DNA from: Azospirillum brasilense
GTDB lineage: Bacteria > Pseudomonadota > Alphaproteobacteria > Azospirillales > Azospirillaceae
Direction: 5' to 3'
Assembly: GCF_005222205.1 (NCBI RefSeq)
Contig: NZ_CP032350.1
Location: 124,001 to 188,000, forward strand
DNA: 64,000 nt
Position numbers and translations under genes: made by a program
The notes under the pieces: model-generated
The model's input: the letters and a program-made list of their open reading frames with translations, nothing else
What the model was told of the DNA's origin: nothing
Databases searched by the model: none
Part shown: positions 43,538 through 52,676 of the stretch, one piece after another
How positions within the stretch are numbered: position 1 is the stretch's first letter
Layout of the letters: each line of letters begins with the position of its first letter

Positions 43538-45931
43538 ATGACCCTGCCGCCGACCTTCGACGCGGATGCCCTCGCCCGCTATGCGGCGGCGGACGTCATT
43601 TTCCTGGCCCAGGACGGCTTCCGACAGCCCTCCGCGCGGGTGCGCTGCTACAACTTCGCCAAGGCGCTGCGCCAGCAGGGGCTGCGGGCGGAGGTGCTGT
43701 CCTTCTTCGACCATCTGGGCGCCGCCGACCAGGCCGGCGCCCTTTCCACCATCCCCGAGGAGGAGAAGATCCGCCTGAACCTGGAGGCCCACCGGGTGCT
43801 GGCGAGCAACCCGCGGGCGGTCCTCTATGTGCAGAAGGTGGGCTACCACACGCTGGCCGCGGCCCTGGCGGCGGAGCGCGGCGGCAACCGGATCGTGCTC
43901 GACTACGACGACTACGAGTTGGACATGCAGCCCTTCCGCCGGCTGGAGCCCTGGTTCCCCAGCCTGCGCCCCGACCAGCTCTTCCACACGGTGGCCAACC
44001 GGGCCGGGGCCTGCGTGGCGGCCAGCCACCGGCTGGAAACGCTGTTGGCTCCGCTGAACCCGAACACGCACCTGATCCACACGGTGGCCGATCAGGACCT
44101 GTTCACCGCGGACGGGCGGGACGCGCCGCGCCGCCGCTTCGGGAACCGGGTCAACATCCTCTATTCCGGCGACTTCTGGGGCGACATCCCCATGAAGGAC
44201 GTGCTGTTCGCGGTGGACGCCTTCGCGCTGGTCCCCCGCGCCGTGCGCGACCGCGCCTGTTTCCACATCATCGGCTTCGGGCGGGCCTGGGAAGAGTTGA
44301 AGCGGCGCCTGAGAGAGCACTTCCCGGATCTGCCCAACCTCGAACTGCACGAGTTCATTCCGCCCGCCGAGATCCCCGCCGTGCTGCGGGAGATGGACAT
44401 CGGCGTGCTGCCCTATTCGGCCAACGAGTTCAACGTGGCCAAGAGCCCGACCAAGATGTTCGAGTTCCTGCTGGCCAAGGTGGCGGTCTGCGCCACGCCG
44501 GTGGGCGAGGTGACGCACTGCCTGGAAAACGGCGTGTCCGGACTGCTGGCCGAAGGAATGGAGGGCTACTCCGCCGCGCTCACCCGGCTGATCGGCGACG
44601 ACACCTTCCGCCGGGGCGTCGCCGAGGCCGCCCATCGGGTGGCGATGGAGCGTTTCTCCCTCCAGGGCATCGCCCCCCGGCTGGCCGCCGTCGTCCGCGG
44701 CCTGCTGGAACCGCAGGAGCGGGCGGAGGCCCCGCCCGTGACGACGCTGGAGGATTTCCTGACGGTTCGCCTCGCCCGGCCGGTCCCGCCGGCCCCGCGC
44801 GAGGTGCATCTGATGCGCCGCGACCTGGAAGCCCTGCTGGCCACCGAGGAGCTGGAGGCCGCCGACCCGCGCCGCTGGAGCGGGCCGCTGGTCGCCGCCC
44901 TCGACTGGCCCGGCCTGACCAGCGTGGAGCGGGTGGCGCCGGACCGCGTGGCCGCCCTGAAGGCCGCCGCGGCCCGCCATCGCAACGCCGCCCGGCTGCG
45001 CCCGGAGATCCTCCTGCCGGTGCGGGAACGCCCCCCCGGCCCCCCGGCGCTCAGCAAGCTCGCCGCGGCGGAGGATTGGGACGATCCGTCCTGGCGGCCC
45101 TGGGCGGTGCGGGTGCGGACCAACGTCTCGACCTTCCAGGCCCCCTACATCGACGACGCCGACGCGGAGCGCCGCCGCGACGAGGACGCCCGCAACAACA
45201 TCGACAATTTCTTCAAGCGCAGCCGCGGCACCTGGGAGCGCGCGCAGTTCCTCTACGGCCTCGACCGGCTGGGCCTGCTGGAGCGGGGACCCCGCGCCCT
45301 GGTGCTGAGCGCCGAGGTGGACGGCTTCTACCTCATGCTGACCGAGCTGGCGCGGTGCGTCGGGGTGGTCGATGTCGGGCCGGCGGCGGCGGCCCACGCG
45401 GAGCGGGTGGAGCGCGGCGACCGCGACCCCTGGCTCGCCAAGCCGCGCCGCTTCCATCGCGACCGCATCGTGATCCACCATGGCGCGCCGGGGGCGGATC
45501 TGTTCGCCGACGCGCTGTGGGACATCGCTGTCCTCCCCCAGAACACGCTGCCGCGCTTGGTGGCGGAGGGAAAGGCGGCGGCGCTTCTGACCTGGATCGA
45601 CCGGCGTCTGGCCCCGGGCGGGGTTCTGGCCTTTTCGGCGGAGATCCGGCTGAACGGGCGTCCGGGCGTGCCGGGGCTCACCCCGCGTCAGGCCGAGGGC
45701 CTGGGAGACGCCTTGTCAGACATCGGACTGGAACTGACAGGGGCGGTGGACCTGTCGCTCAGCGACGCCACGCTCGACCGGTTCGTGACGACCGGCGCGC
45801 CGGGTTCCGGGAACCCGAACTTCGCCGCCCGCACCGGCGAGGCCCTGCACATCACCGCCGTCTGGTTCGTCCGCAAGCGGGCCGATACCCCGGACGGCGG
45901 GTGGGAGAGGCTGGCCGGGTTCCTGGCCTGA
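43538..45931 (+). CDS. GT4-type glycosyltransferase fused to a degenerate methyltransferase-like domain (paralogue A)
   Basis: This protein has 797 residues. A GT-B domain (about 15-400) has VIFLAQDGFRQPSARVRCYNFAKALRQQG, IVLDYDDYELD, FHIIGFGRAWEELKRRL, MDIGVLPYSANEFNVAKSPTKMFEFLLAKVAVCATPVGE. After a spacer, residues ~505-797 form a domain starting KLAAAEDWDDPSW, with YFKRSRGTWERxHxLYGLDRLGLL-type motifs and a conserved SLSDATLDR near the end. It is about full-length similar to 50064-52460, and its last third is shared with 52677-55301. The C-domain resembles glycan-cluster methyltransferases but lacks the GxGxG SAM loop (LVLSAEVDGFYLML). Convergent with the radical SAM gene. Confidence 0.86.
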   Translation: MTLPPTFDADALARYAAADVIFLAQDGFRQPSARVRCYNFAKALRQQGLRAEVLSFFDHLGAADQAGALSTIPEEEKIRLNLEAHRVLASNPRAVLYVQKVGYHTLAAALAAERGGNRIVLDYDDYELDMQPFRRLEPWFPSLRPDQLFHTVANRAGACVAASHRLETLLAPLNPNTHLIHTVADQDLFTADGRDAPRRRFGNRVNILYSGDFWGDIPMKDVLFAVDAFALVPRAVRDRACFHIIGFGRAWEELKRRLREHFPDLPNLELHEFIPPAEIPAVLREMDIGVLPYSANEFNVAKSPTKMFEFLLAKVAVCATPVGEVTHCLENGVSGLLAEGMEGYSAALTRLIGDDTFRRGVAEAAHRVAMERFSLQGIAPRLAAVVRGLLEPQERAEAPPVTTLEDFLTVRLARPVPPAPREVHLMRRDLEALLATEELEAADPRRWSGPLVAALDWPGLTSVERVAPDRVAALKAAAARHRNAARLRPEILLPVRERPPGPPALSKLAAAEDWDDPSWRPWAVRVRTNVSTFQAPYIDDADAERRRDEDARNNIDNFFKRSRGTWERAQFLYGLDRLGLLERGPRALVLSAEVDGFYLMLTELARCVGVVDVGPAAAAHAERVERGDRDPWLAKPRRFHRDRIVIHHGAPGADLFADALWDIAVLPQNTLPRLVAEGKAAALLTWIDRRLAPGGVLAFSAEIRLNGRPGVPGLTPRQAEGLGDALSDIGLELTGAVDLSLSDATLDRFVTTGAPGSGNPNFAARTGEALHITAVWFVRKRADTPDGGWERLAGFLA

Positions 45932-45965
45932 CCGCCCTCTTCGTCCGGTTTCACTCCGCCGGACC

Positions 45966-47699
45966 TTACTCCGCCAACACAGGCGCGTCGTCGTAGAGAT
46001 CGCGCAGGATGGCGGCGGAAATTCCCAGCCGCGCCGCGTCCTGCCGCATCGCCGTGCGGGAGGAGACGATGCGTGGCGTGAGGAAGACCGGCCCCGCGAA
46101 GCCGGGCAGAGCGGCGGGGGCCTCCACCGGGGCGCCGTCCAGCGACTGGCCGGCCAGCTTGCCGTCGAACAGCCGCACGCGGCCTTCCGTGATGAGCGGC
46201 TTCAGCGCCGGCACCTGCCCCAGCGTCTCGAAGAAGTCGGTGCCGATGCCCCACAGGGCCACGGGGCCGTCGGCCGCGGCTTCGGTCACCGCAGCGCCCA
46301 GCGCGCGCCACTGGCGGATGAGGTAGTCGGAGCTGCTCTTGGCCTTGTCGGCCCCGATGGCGAGGTCGCCTTCGGACAAACGGCGCATCTTCTCGCCGCC
46401 GTCCGGCACGTAGAGATACTGCTCGTCGAGCGCCGCCCCGGCGTAGCGGTCGAGATGGCCCTTCTCCCTCAGGGTGGACATGGGCGTGCCTTCGATCTCG
46501 CCGCAGCCCGTCTCCTGGAAGGTGTCGAGCGGCAGGCTGGCGATGTAGGCCTTGGTGTCCTGCATCTGCTCGCGCGTTTCGCCCGGCAGGCCGTAGGTGA
46601 AGGTGCCGTGCACCGTCATGCCCAGCCGCTTGATCTCATGCACCGCGGCGCGCGCGGTCTCCAGGTTCAGGCGCTTGTTGACGATGTTGTCGTTGACCCA
46701 CTGGTTGCCGCTCTCGAAGCCCAGCTTGACGCCGAAGCAGCCGCTGTCGCGCATGGCCTGCCACGTCTCCAGCTTGATGGTGTCGGCGCGGCACATGGCC
46801 GACCAGGGCAGGCCGATGCGGGTCATCACCTCGCAGATCCCCAGAACGTGCTTGTCGCCGAGGTTGAAGGTGTCGTCGTCGAAGTAGATGGACCGGTAGC
46901 CGTAGCGCCCAACCAGATCGCGCAGCATCCCTTCCACATAGTCCGGCTCGTAGAAGCGGACCGAGCGCTTGCCGGTGCCGTCCGGGTCGTTGCCGGTCAT
47001 GGTCGCCGGCCAGACGCAGAAGATGCACTTGTAGGGGCAGCCGCGGCTGGCCCAGACCTGGAGCTGCGGCGCCTTCTGCCCGGCGGGGTTCACGTCCCAA
47101 TAGCGGTGGGCAATGACGTCGTCGAAGTAGGGGTAAGGGGCGGCGTTCATCTCCGCCACCGTCAGCAGTTCGTGGGGCAGCACACCCGACGCACCGTTCA
47201 GCACGCGCACGCTGCCCTTCTCGTACTCGCCCTGGATGACGGCGTGGATGGGGAACTGCTCCATCACCGCCTCGCCCTTGGCGGACATGGCGCCGGTCAG
47301 CACGATCTTGGTGTCGGGCAGGATCTCCTTGACGCGTCGCACGATGGTCTGGTCGTGATCCCAGCAGGGCGTCGCCGTCTCGATGAAGATGTACTCGTAC
47401 CGCTCCTCCCGCAGGTGCTGGAAATAGCTGTCGTAGGACTCGCGCAGCGCGATGGAGTCGCGGAACGTCACCTTGGCGCCCGTCGCCTTGGCGGCGTAGG
47501 TCGCGGCGTAGCCCATGAAGAAGGGATAGGGCAGATATTCCCCGAACACGAAGTTGCCGGGCGAGGAGTGGGCCTGGTTGGTGTGCGGCCACCGCGAACC
47601 GGCGCGCACGCCGCTGAACCACGCCGAGGCCGGGGCGTCGTCGCCGGCGAACTCGAACCGCTTGATCCACCAGGGCGGATTGCTGAACAGGACCTTCAT
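45966..47699 (-). CDS. radical SAM protein with B12-binding-like N-terminal domain
   Basis: This 577-residue protein has an N-terminal Rossmann-like half (residues 1-180, GYAATYAAKATGAKVTFRDS ... IHAVIQGEYEKG) like cobalamin-binding regions. The radical SAM core has RGCPYKCIFC with the cluster cysteines at 221, 225 and 228, then YFDDDTFNLG and VKLGFESGN, typical of the B12-type (BchE/methylthiotransferase-like) branch. A ~130-residue C-terminal part has a separate WGIGTDFFE Rossmann-like motif. It sits at the end of a minus-strand operon with two sugar-nucleotide epimerases, so a radical step on a sugar or lipid carrier is plausible. The reaction is unknown. Confidence 0.87.
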   Translation of the reverse strand: MKVLFSNPPWWIKRFEFAGDDAPASAWFSGVRAGSRWPHTNQAHSSPGNFVFGEYLPYPFFMGYAATYAAKATGAKVTFRDSIALRESYDSYFQHLREERYEYIFIETATPCWDHDQTIVRRVKEILPDTKIVLTGAMSAKGEAVMEQFPIHAVIQGEYEKGSVRVLNGASGVLPHELLTVAEMNAAPYPYFDDVIAHRYWDVNPAGQKAPQLQVWASRGCPYKCIFCVWPATMTGNDPDGTGKRSVRFYEPDYVEGMLRDLVGRYGYRSIYFDDDTFNLGDKHVLGICEVMTRIGLPWSAMCRADTIKLETWQAMRDSGCFGVKLGFESGNQWVNDNIVNKRLNLETARAAVHEIKRLGMTVHGTFTYGLPGETREQMQDTKAYIASLPLDTFQETGCGEIEGTPMSTLREKGHLDRYAGAALDEQYLYVPDGGEKMRRLSEGDLAIGADKAKSSSDYLIRQWRALGAAVTEAAADGPVALWGIGTDFFETLGQVPALKPLITEGRVRLFDGKLAGQSLDGAPVEAPAALPGFAGPVFLTPRIVSSRTAMRQDAARLGISAAILRDLYDDAPVLAE

Positions 47700-47762
47700 C
47701 GCGCTTCCTTCCACCGCTCCCTGCGGATCGTCATGCTCGGACCGGCCATCACGGGCCGGCAA

Positions 47763-48833
47763 TCACTGGCGGGCGAACCGGTCGGCCATCTCGGCGTGCA
47801 TCTCGGCCAGAATGCCGTCGATGTCGCGGGTCAGCGACCAGTCCGGATAATGCTCCTGGAAACGCCGGATGTCGCTGATCCACCAGATGTGGTCGCCGAT
47901 CCGGTTGGTCTCGTCGTAGCTCCAGGCCATCGGGCGGCCGGTGAGTTGCTCGGCCTTCGTGATGGCCTCCGCCATCGAGCAGTTGGAGTGACGCCCGCCG
48001 CCGATGTTGTAGACCTCGGCGCTGCGCGGCTTCTGGAAGACGTGCCAGAAGGCGTTCACCAGATCGAAGGAATGGATGTTGTCGCGCACCTGCTTGCCCT
48101 TGTAGCCGAACACCCGGTAAGGCGTGCCGGTGACCGCGCATTTCACCAGATAGGCCAGGAAGCCGTGGAGCTGGGCGCCGGAATGGCCCGGCCCGGTCAG
48201 GCAGCCGCCGCGGAAGCAGGCGGTCTTCATGCCGAAATAGCGCCCGTATTCCTGCACCATCACGTCCGCGGCCACCTTGGAGGCGCCGAACAGGCTGTGC
48301 TTGGTCTGGTCGATGCTCATCGCCTCCGGGATGCCGTGGGCGGCCCAGGGGTGGGACGGGTCCAGCTCCCAGCGGGTCTCCAGCTCCACCAGCGGCAGGG
48401 CGTTGGGCGTGTCGCCGTAGACCTTGTTGGTCGAAGTGAAGATGAAGGGGGCGTCCGGGCAATGGCGCCGCGCGGCCTCCAGCAGGTTCAGCGTGCCGTT
48501 GGCGTTGACCGAGAAGTCGGTGAAGGGCTCCCGCGCCGCCCAATCGTGCGAGGGCTGGGCGGCCGTGTGGATCACCAGCGCGATGGACGAGCCGTACCGC
48601 GCGAACAGCGCGTCGATGGCGTCCTGGTCGCGGATGTCCGCGGTGACATGGCTGTAGGACGGGTGCCGCTTCTCCAGCCGCTCCCGGCTCCAGGCCGTGC
48701 TCGCCTCGTCGCCGAAGAAGTAGCGGCGCATGTCGTTGTCCACGCCGACGACGTCGAACCCCTTCTCCGCGAAGAAGCCGACGGCTTCGGCGCCGATCAG
48801 GCCGGCGGACCCAGTGACGATGACGACGGACAT
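47763..48833 (-). CDS. NAD-dependent epimerase, CDP-paratose 2-epimerase-like
   Basis: This 356-residue extended SDR has NAD motif [13 protein letters not shown] and the [32 protein letters not shown] block, which is close to RfbE (CDP-paratose/CDP-tyvelose epimerase). [36 protein letters not shown] (catalytic Y/K region altered to F-G-A-S-K) and NIGGG are also present. The usual catalytic tyrosine of YxxxK reads as phenylalanine here, so activity may differ. It lies between the radical SAM gene and a second epimerase. Confidence 0.85.
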   Translation of the reverse strand: MSVVIVTGSAGLIGAEAVGFFAEKGFDVVGVDNDMRRYFFGDEASTAWSRERLEKRHPSYSHVTADIRDQDAIDALFARYGSSIALVIHTAAQPSHDWAAREPFTDFSVNANGTLNLLEAARRHCPDAPFIFTSTNKVYGDTPNALPLVELETRWELDPSHPWAAHGIPEAMSIDQTKHSLFGASKVAADVMVQEYGRYFGMKTACFRGGCLTGPGHSGAQLHGFLAYLVKCAVTGTPYRVFGYKGKQVRDNIHSFDLVNAFWHVFQKPRSAEVYNIGGGRHSNCSMAEAITKAEQLTGRPMAWSYDETNRIGDHIWWISDIRRFQEHYPDWSLTRDIDGILAEMHAEMADRFARQ

Positions 48834-48883
48834 GAGGGAGTTCTCCTCGGGAAAAGTGAAGCGGGGGGACCGCCAAGCGTCGT

Positions 48884-49963
48884 CTATAACAGAATCGGTT
48901 CCAGGATGCGCCGGTTGGCGCCCAGCCAGTCGATCAGCTCGTCCATGATGGCGCCGGGCGTCCGTTGCGGGCGCCAGCCGGTCGCCTGCGTGACGTCCGC
49001 GTTGTCGGTCACGTACCAGGGGATGTCGGCGGCGCGGGTTTCCGGGCTGGCGGCAATGGGGATGGTCCGGCCCGTGCGCTCCGCGCAGAGCCTAGTCAAC
49101 TCGGCCAGCGACACGCTCACCTCCGGCCCGCCGCCCACGTTGAAGATCCGGCCCTTGAACCGGTCCATGCCGGCCACCTGCACCCTCAGCAGGTCGTACA
49201 GGTCGGCGACGTGCAGCATGTCGCGCACCTGAAGCCCCTCGCCGCCGAAGCCGCTGTAGGACAGAGTCCCGCCATACAGATGACGCGCCGCCCACAGCAC
49301 GACGACGCCTTGGTCGACCTTGCCCATCTGCCAGGGTCCGGTCAGCACGCCGCACCGGTTGATCACGGCGCGCAGGCCGTACATGGCGCCGTATTCCTCG
49401 ATCATCAGCTCCGACGCCAGCTTGGTGGCGCCGTAGATGGAGCGGCTGCCCGGCATCGGAAAGCCCGTCGCGATGCCCGCCGCCGACCAGCCCGGCCCGG
49501 CGGCGCCGCCCGGCAGCACCAGCCGCGTGGCGCCGCGCTCCAGCGGCAGCCGGCGCAGCGGGTCGATGGGATAGACGCGGCTGGTGGACAGGAACACCAT
49601 GTCAGCGCCGTGGCGCCGCGCCGCCTCCAGGCAGTTCACCGTGCCGACGAGGTTGGTGTTGATGACGTAGGCCGGGCTGCCGTCATAGCCGGCATGCACC
49701 GACGGTTCGGCGGAGCATTCCAGCAGCAGGTCGAAGGCGCCGAGTTCCTCCAGATCCTCCGGGTTGCGCACGTCGCCATGGGCGAAGCGCACGCCGCCCG
49801 CGCGCAGGCGGTCCAGGGCCAGTTCGGAACCGCGCCGGCGCAGGTTGTCGAAGGCGACGACCTCGGCTTCGGGGCGGTCGCGCTTGAACAGAAGGGCAAG
49901 GTTGGAGCCGACGAATCCCGCCCCGCCCGTGACGACGATCCTGCAGGGGCGTGTGGCGTTCAT
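48884..49963 (-). CDS. NAD-dependent epimerase/dehydratase, paratose-epimerase-like
   Basis: This 359-residue extended SDR has [90 protein letters not shown] and [19 protein letters not shown] with an intact YxxxK. This layout is again near CDP-paratose 2-epimerase. It is 50 bp upstream of the other epimerase, and the two probably act in sequence on one nucleotide sugar. The CDP-sugar assignment is inference. Confidence 0.88.
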   Translation of the reverse strand: MNATRPCRIVVTGGAGFVGSNLALLFKRDRPEAEVVAFDNLRRRGSELALDRLRAGGVRFAHGDVRNPEDLEELGAFDLLLECSAEPSVHAGYDGSPAYVINTNLVGTVNCLEAARRHGADMVFLSTSRVYPIDPLRRLPLERGATRLVLPGGAAGPGWSAAGIATGFPMPGSRSIYGATKLASELMIEEYGAMYGLRAVINRCGVLTGPWQMGKVDQGVVVLWAARHLYGGTLSYSGFGGEGLQVRDMLHVADLYDLLRVQVAGMDRFKGRIFNVGGGPEVSVSLAELTRLCAERTGRTIPIAASPETRAADIPWYVTDNADVTQATGWRPQRTPGAIMDELIDWLGANRRILEPILL

Positions 49964-50063
49964 GACGGGGTTTCGTCCAAATGTCTTGCGGCGGAATGGG
50001 CCGATGATCGAAGGGGGGCGGTTAACAAAGCCTCAAATTGCGCGTGGCGCCAGGGCTTTCGCA

Positions 50064-52460
50064 TCAAGCCCTCAGCGCCGCGGCCAGCCGCGTCCAGCCG
50101 CCGGGCGCCGTGGGCCCCGTCTTGCGGCAGAACCAGACCACGGGCGCGTGGAGGGTGTCGCCGGTCAGCGCCACCAGATGCGGGTTTTCCGCGCCGGGCG
50201 CTCCGGTCCGCACCAGCCGGTCGAGAGTCGCGTCGCTCAACGATGAATCGAAGCCGCCGAGCAGTTCGAAGCCGGTGTGCCGTTGGAACAGGGTCGCGAG
50301 GCCCTCGCCGGCCAGGTCGGGAGCAAGGCCGGCCACATCCGTGCCGCCGTCGAGCCGCAGCCGGCCCATCACGGCCAGGATGCCGCCGTCCGCCAACCGC
50401 TCGTCCGCCCAGGCGAGCAGACCATCGGCGTTGCGATCGAAGACTGCGTCCTGGAGCAGAAGGACCGCGTTCCAGGGGGTGTCCCCGGATCGTTGCCCGG
50501 CGGCTTCGGGCAGGCCGTGGTGGATGGCGATCCGGTCACGGCGGAACAGGCGCGGCTTCAGCAGCCACGTGTCCAATTCGCCCGCCGCCGCGCGCCCGGC
50601 CCGCGTCGCGGCTCCGGGGCCGATGTCCAGCACGTCCACATGGGAGACCCATTCCGTCAGGGCCAGATAGAAGCCGTCGATGGCGGTGCTGATCGCCAGC
50701 ATCCGGGCCGTTCCGTCGAGCAGCCCCAGCCGGTCGAGCCCGTACAGGAGGTGCACGCGCTCCCACGTCCCCCGGCTGCGCTTGAAGTAGCTGTAGACGT
50801 GGTTGAGCCGTTCGTCGTCCCGCAGCGCCTCGAAGTCGGGGATGTTGTCGGCCGCGCTGACGTGAAAGGTGCCGCAGTTCGTCTTGAAGCGCTGCGCCCA
50901 GGCGAACCAGGCCGGGTCTTCCCAATCCTCCGACGCGGCCAGCTTGGCGAGGCGTGGCGGTCCATCCGGCCGTTCCATCGCGGTAATGCGCAGGCGCGGG
51001 CGCAGGCGGCGGGCGTTGCGGTGGCGTAGCGCCGCGTCCCGGAGGCGGGCCAGAGTCTCTTCGGACACGCCTTCGCTCCGCGCGGCGCCCGGCCAGTCCA
51101 GCAGCGCCAGCAGCGGGGCGGACCAGCGGCGCGGATCGACGGCGGCGAGGTCGGGAGCCGCCGCCGCGGCCTTCAGGTCGCCGCGGGCAAGCGCCACCTC
51201 GCGCGAGGGCATCGCCAGCCGGCGGCCCAGGGCCTGCCGCATGAAGGCTTCGAGCGGCATCCCCGCCGGGCCGGCCGATGCGTCCGGCGCCATGGCCTGC
51301 CGGATGATGGCGGTCAGCCGGTCGCCGACGGCGTCCAGCGTGTAGTCGGCGAGCGCCCGTTCATAGGCGGCCTCGGCCACGGCCCGGCGCCTGTCGTCGT
51401 CGTCGATCAGCGTCGCCAGACGGTCGGAGAAGTCCTCCAGCCCCTCGCCGAGAAGGATGGACGCGCCGTTCTCCAGGCAATGCACCGCCTCGCCGACCGG
51501 CGTGGCGCAGATCGCCACCTTGGTCAGCATGTACTCGAACATCTTGGTCGGGCTTTTCGAGGCGTTGAACGCGTTGTCGGCGTAGGGCAGGACGCCGATG
51601 TCCATCTCGTTGAGCACCGCGCCGAACGCGCCCGGCGGGATGTGCTCGTGGAAGACCAGGTTGTCCATCTCCGGGTGGCGCTGCCGCAGGCGCCGTTTCA
51701 ACTCCTCCCAGGCCCGCCCGAAGCCGATGATGTGGAAGCGGGCCTTGCGGCGGATGCGGCTCGGGACCAGGGCGAAGGCATCGACGCCGAAGACGATGTC
51801 CCGCATGGGGATGTCGCCCCACACGTCGCCGCACCACAGGATGTTCACGGAGTCGCCGAAACGCCGGCGACCGTCGCCGCGGCGGTCCGGATTGAAGACG
51901 TCCCGGTCCGCCACCGTGTGGACAAGGTGCGTGTTCGGGTTGAAGGGGGCGAGCAGGTCGAGGATGCGCCGGCTGGACGCCACGCAGGCCTGGGCCCGTT
52001 CGGCGAAGCGGGCAAGGAATTCCTCGGGCTTCAGCGACGGTAGCCAGGGCTCGATCCGGCGGAAGGGCTGGCTGCCCAGATCATAGTCGTCGTAGTCGAG
52101 CACGATCCGGTTGCCGTTGCAGCCTGCCGCCATCAGACAGGCGACCGCGTGGTAGCCGGCCTTCTGCACGTAGAGCAGCGCGCGCGGGTTGCGCGATAGC
52201 ACCTCGAAGGCGGCCAGAGTCAGGCGGAGCTTCTCCTCCTCCGGCAGATTGGCGGCAAACCCCCCTTGCTCGGTCGCGCCGAGATGGTCGAAGAAGGAGA
52301 GCACCTCCGCGCGCAGTCCGCGCTGGTTGACCAGCTTTGCGAAGCTGTAGGCGCGCACACGGGCGGGTGCCAGTTTGAACCCGTCCTGCGCGACGAAGAT
52401 GACGTCGGCCTGGGCATAGCGGGCCATGTCGTTCGGGCCCAGCGGTGAAGGGATCGCCAT
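50064..52460 (-). CDS. GT4-type glycosyltransferase fused to a degenerate methyltransferase-like domain (paralogue B)
   Basis: This 798-residue paralogue of 43538-45931 aligns end to end: VIFVAQDGFKLAPARVRAYSFAKLVNQRGLRAEVLSFFDHLGA, NRIVLDYDDYDLG, FHIIGFGRAWEELKRRLRQ, KSPTKMFEYML. The C-domain is also shared (KLAASEDWEDPAW, YSYFKRSRGTWERVHLLYGLDRLGLL, SSLSDATLDR), again with a degraded SAM loop (LAISTAIDGFYLAL). It is divergent from the third family member at 52677. Probably the head of the minus-strand operon ending at 45966. Confidence 0.87.
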   Translation of the reverse strand: MAIPSPLGPNDMARYAQADVIFVAQDGFKLAPARVRAYSFAKLVNQRGLRAEVLSFFDHLGATEQGGFAANLPEEEKLRLTLAAFEVLSRNPRALLYVQKAGYHAVACLMAAGCNGNRIVLDYDDYDLGSQPFRRIEPWLPSLKPEEFLARFAERAQACVASSRRILDLLAPFNPNTHLVHTVADRDVFNPDRRGDGRRRFGDSVNILWCGDVWGDIPMRDIVFGVDAFALVPSRIRRKARFHIIGFGRAWEELKRRLRQRHPEMDNLVFHEHIPPGAFGAVLNEMDIGVLPYADNAFNASKSPTKMFEYMLTKVAICATPVGEAVHCLENGASILLGEGLEDFSDRLATLIDDDDRRRAVAEAAYERALADYTLDAVGDRLTAIIRQAMAPDASAGPAGMPLEAFMRQALGRRLAMPSREVALARGDLKAAAAAPDLAAVDPRRWSAPLLALLDWPGAARSEGVSEETLARLRDAALRHRNARRLRPRLRITAMERPDGPPRLAKLAASEDWEDPAWFAWAQRFKTNCGTFHVSAADNIPDFEALRDDERLNHVYSYFKRSRGTWERVHLLYGLDRLGLLDGTARMLAISTAIDGFYLALTEWVSHVDVLDIGPGAATRAGRAAAGELDTWLLKPRLFRRDRIAIHHGLPEAAGQRSGDTPWNAVLLLQDAVFDRNADGLLAWADERLADGGILAVMGRLRLDGGTDVAGLAPDLAGEGLATLFQRHTGFELLGGFDSSLSDATLDRLVRTGAPGAENPHLVALTGDTLHAPVVWFCRKTGPTAPGGWTRLAAALRA

Positions 52461-52676
52461 TGATGATCCGGGAAGGACGCGGAGGAAATCGCGCCACCCT
52501 CTGATTGCTTCTGCTGAAGGTCAAGTCGAAAATATTGCGGGCGCCCGTCTCTCGCGTCTCTCCGAAGATGGGTTGCGCAGTAGGGAATTTTGTTTCAGAA
52601 CCCGGTGGAGGTGGGGGCGGCTGCGGTCTTTTCCACACAGAACCGCCTTCTTGTCCTGTTGCTCCGGTGGTGTTTC

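Noticed and set aside
39129-43541. 1,470-residue plus-strand open frame opposite mosB and the beta-helix gene
   Set aside because: The minus-strand genes have clear domain motifs; this frame crosses two genes and an intergenic gap and has low-complexity composition.
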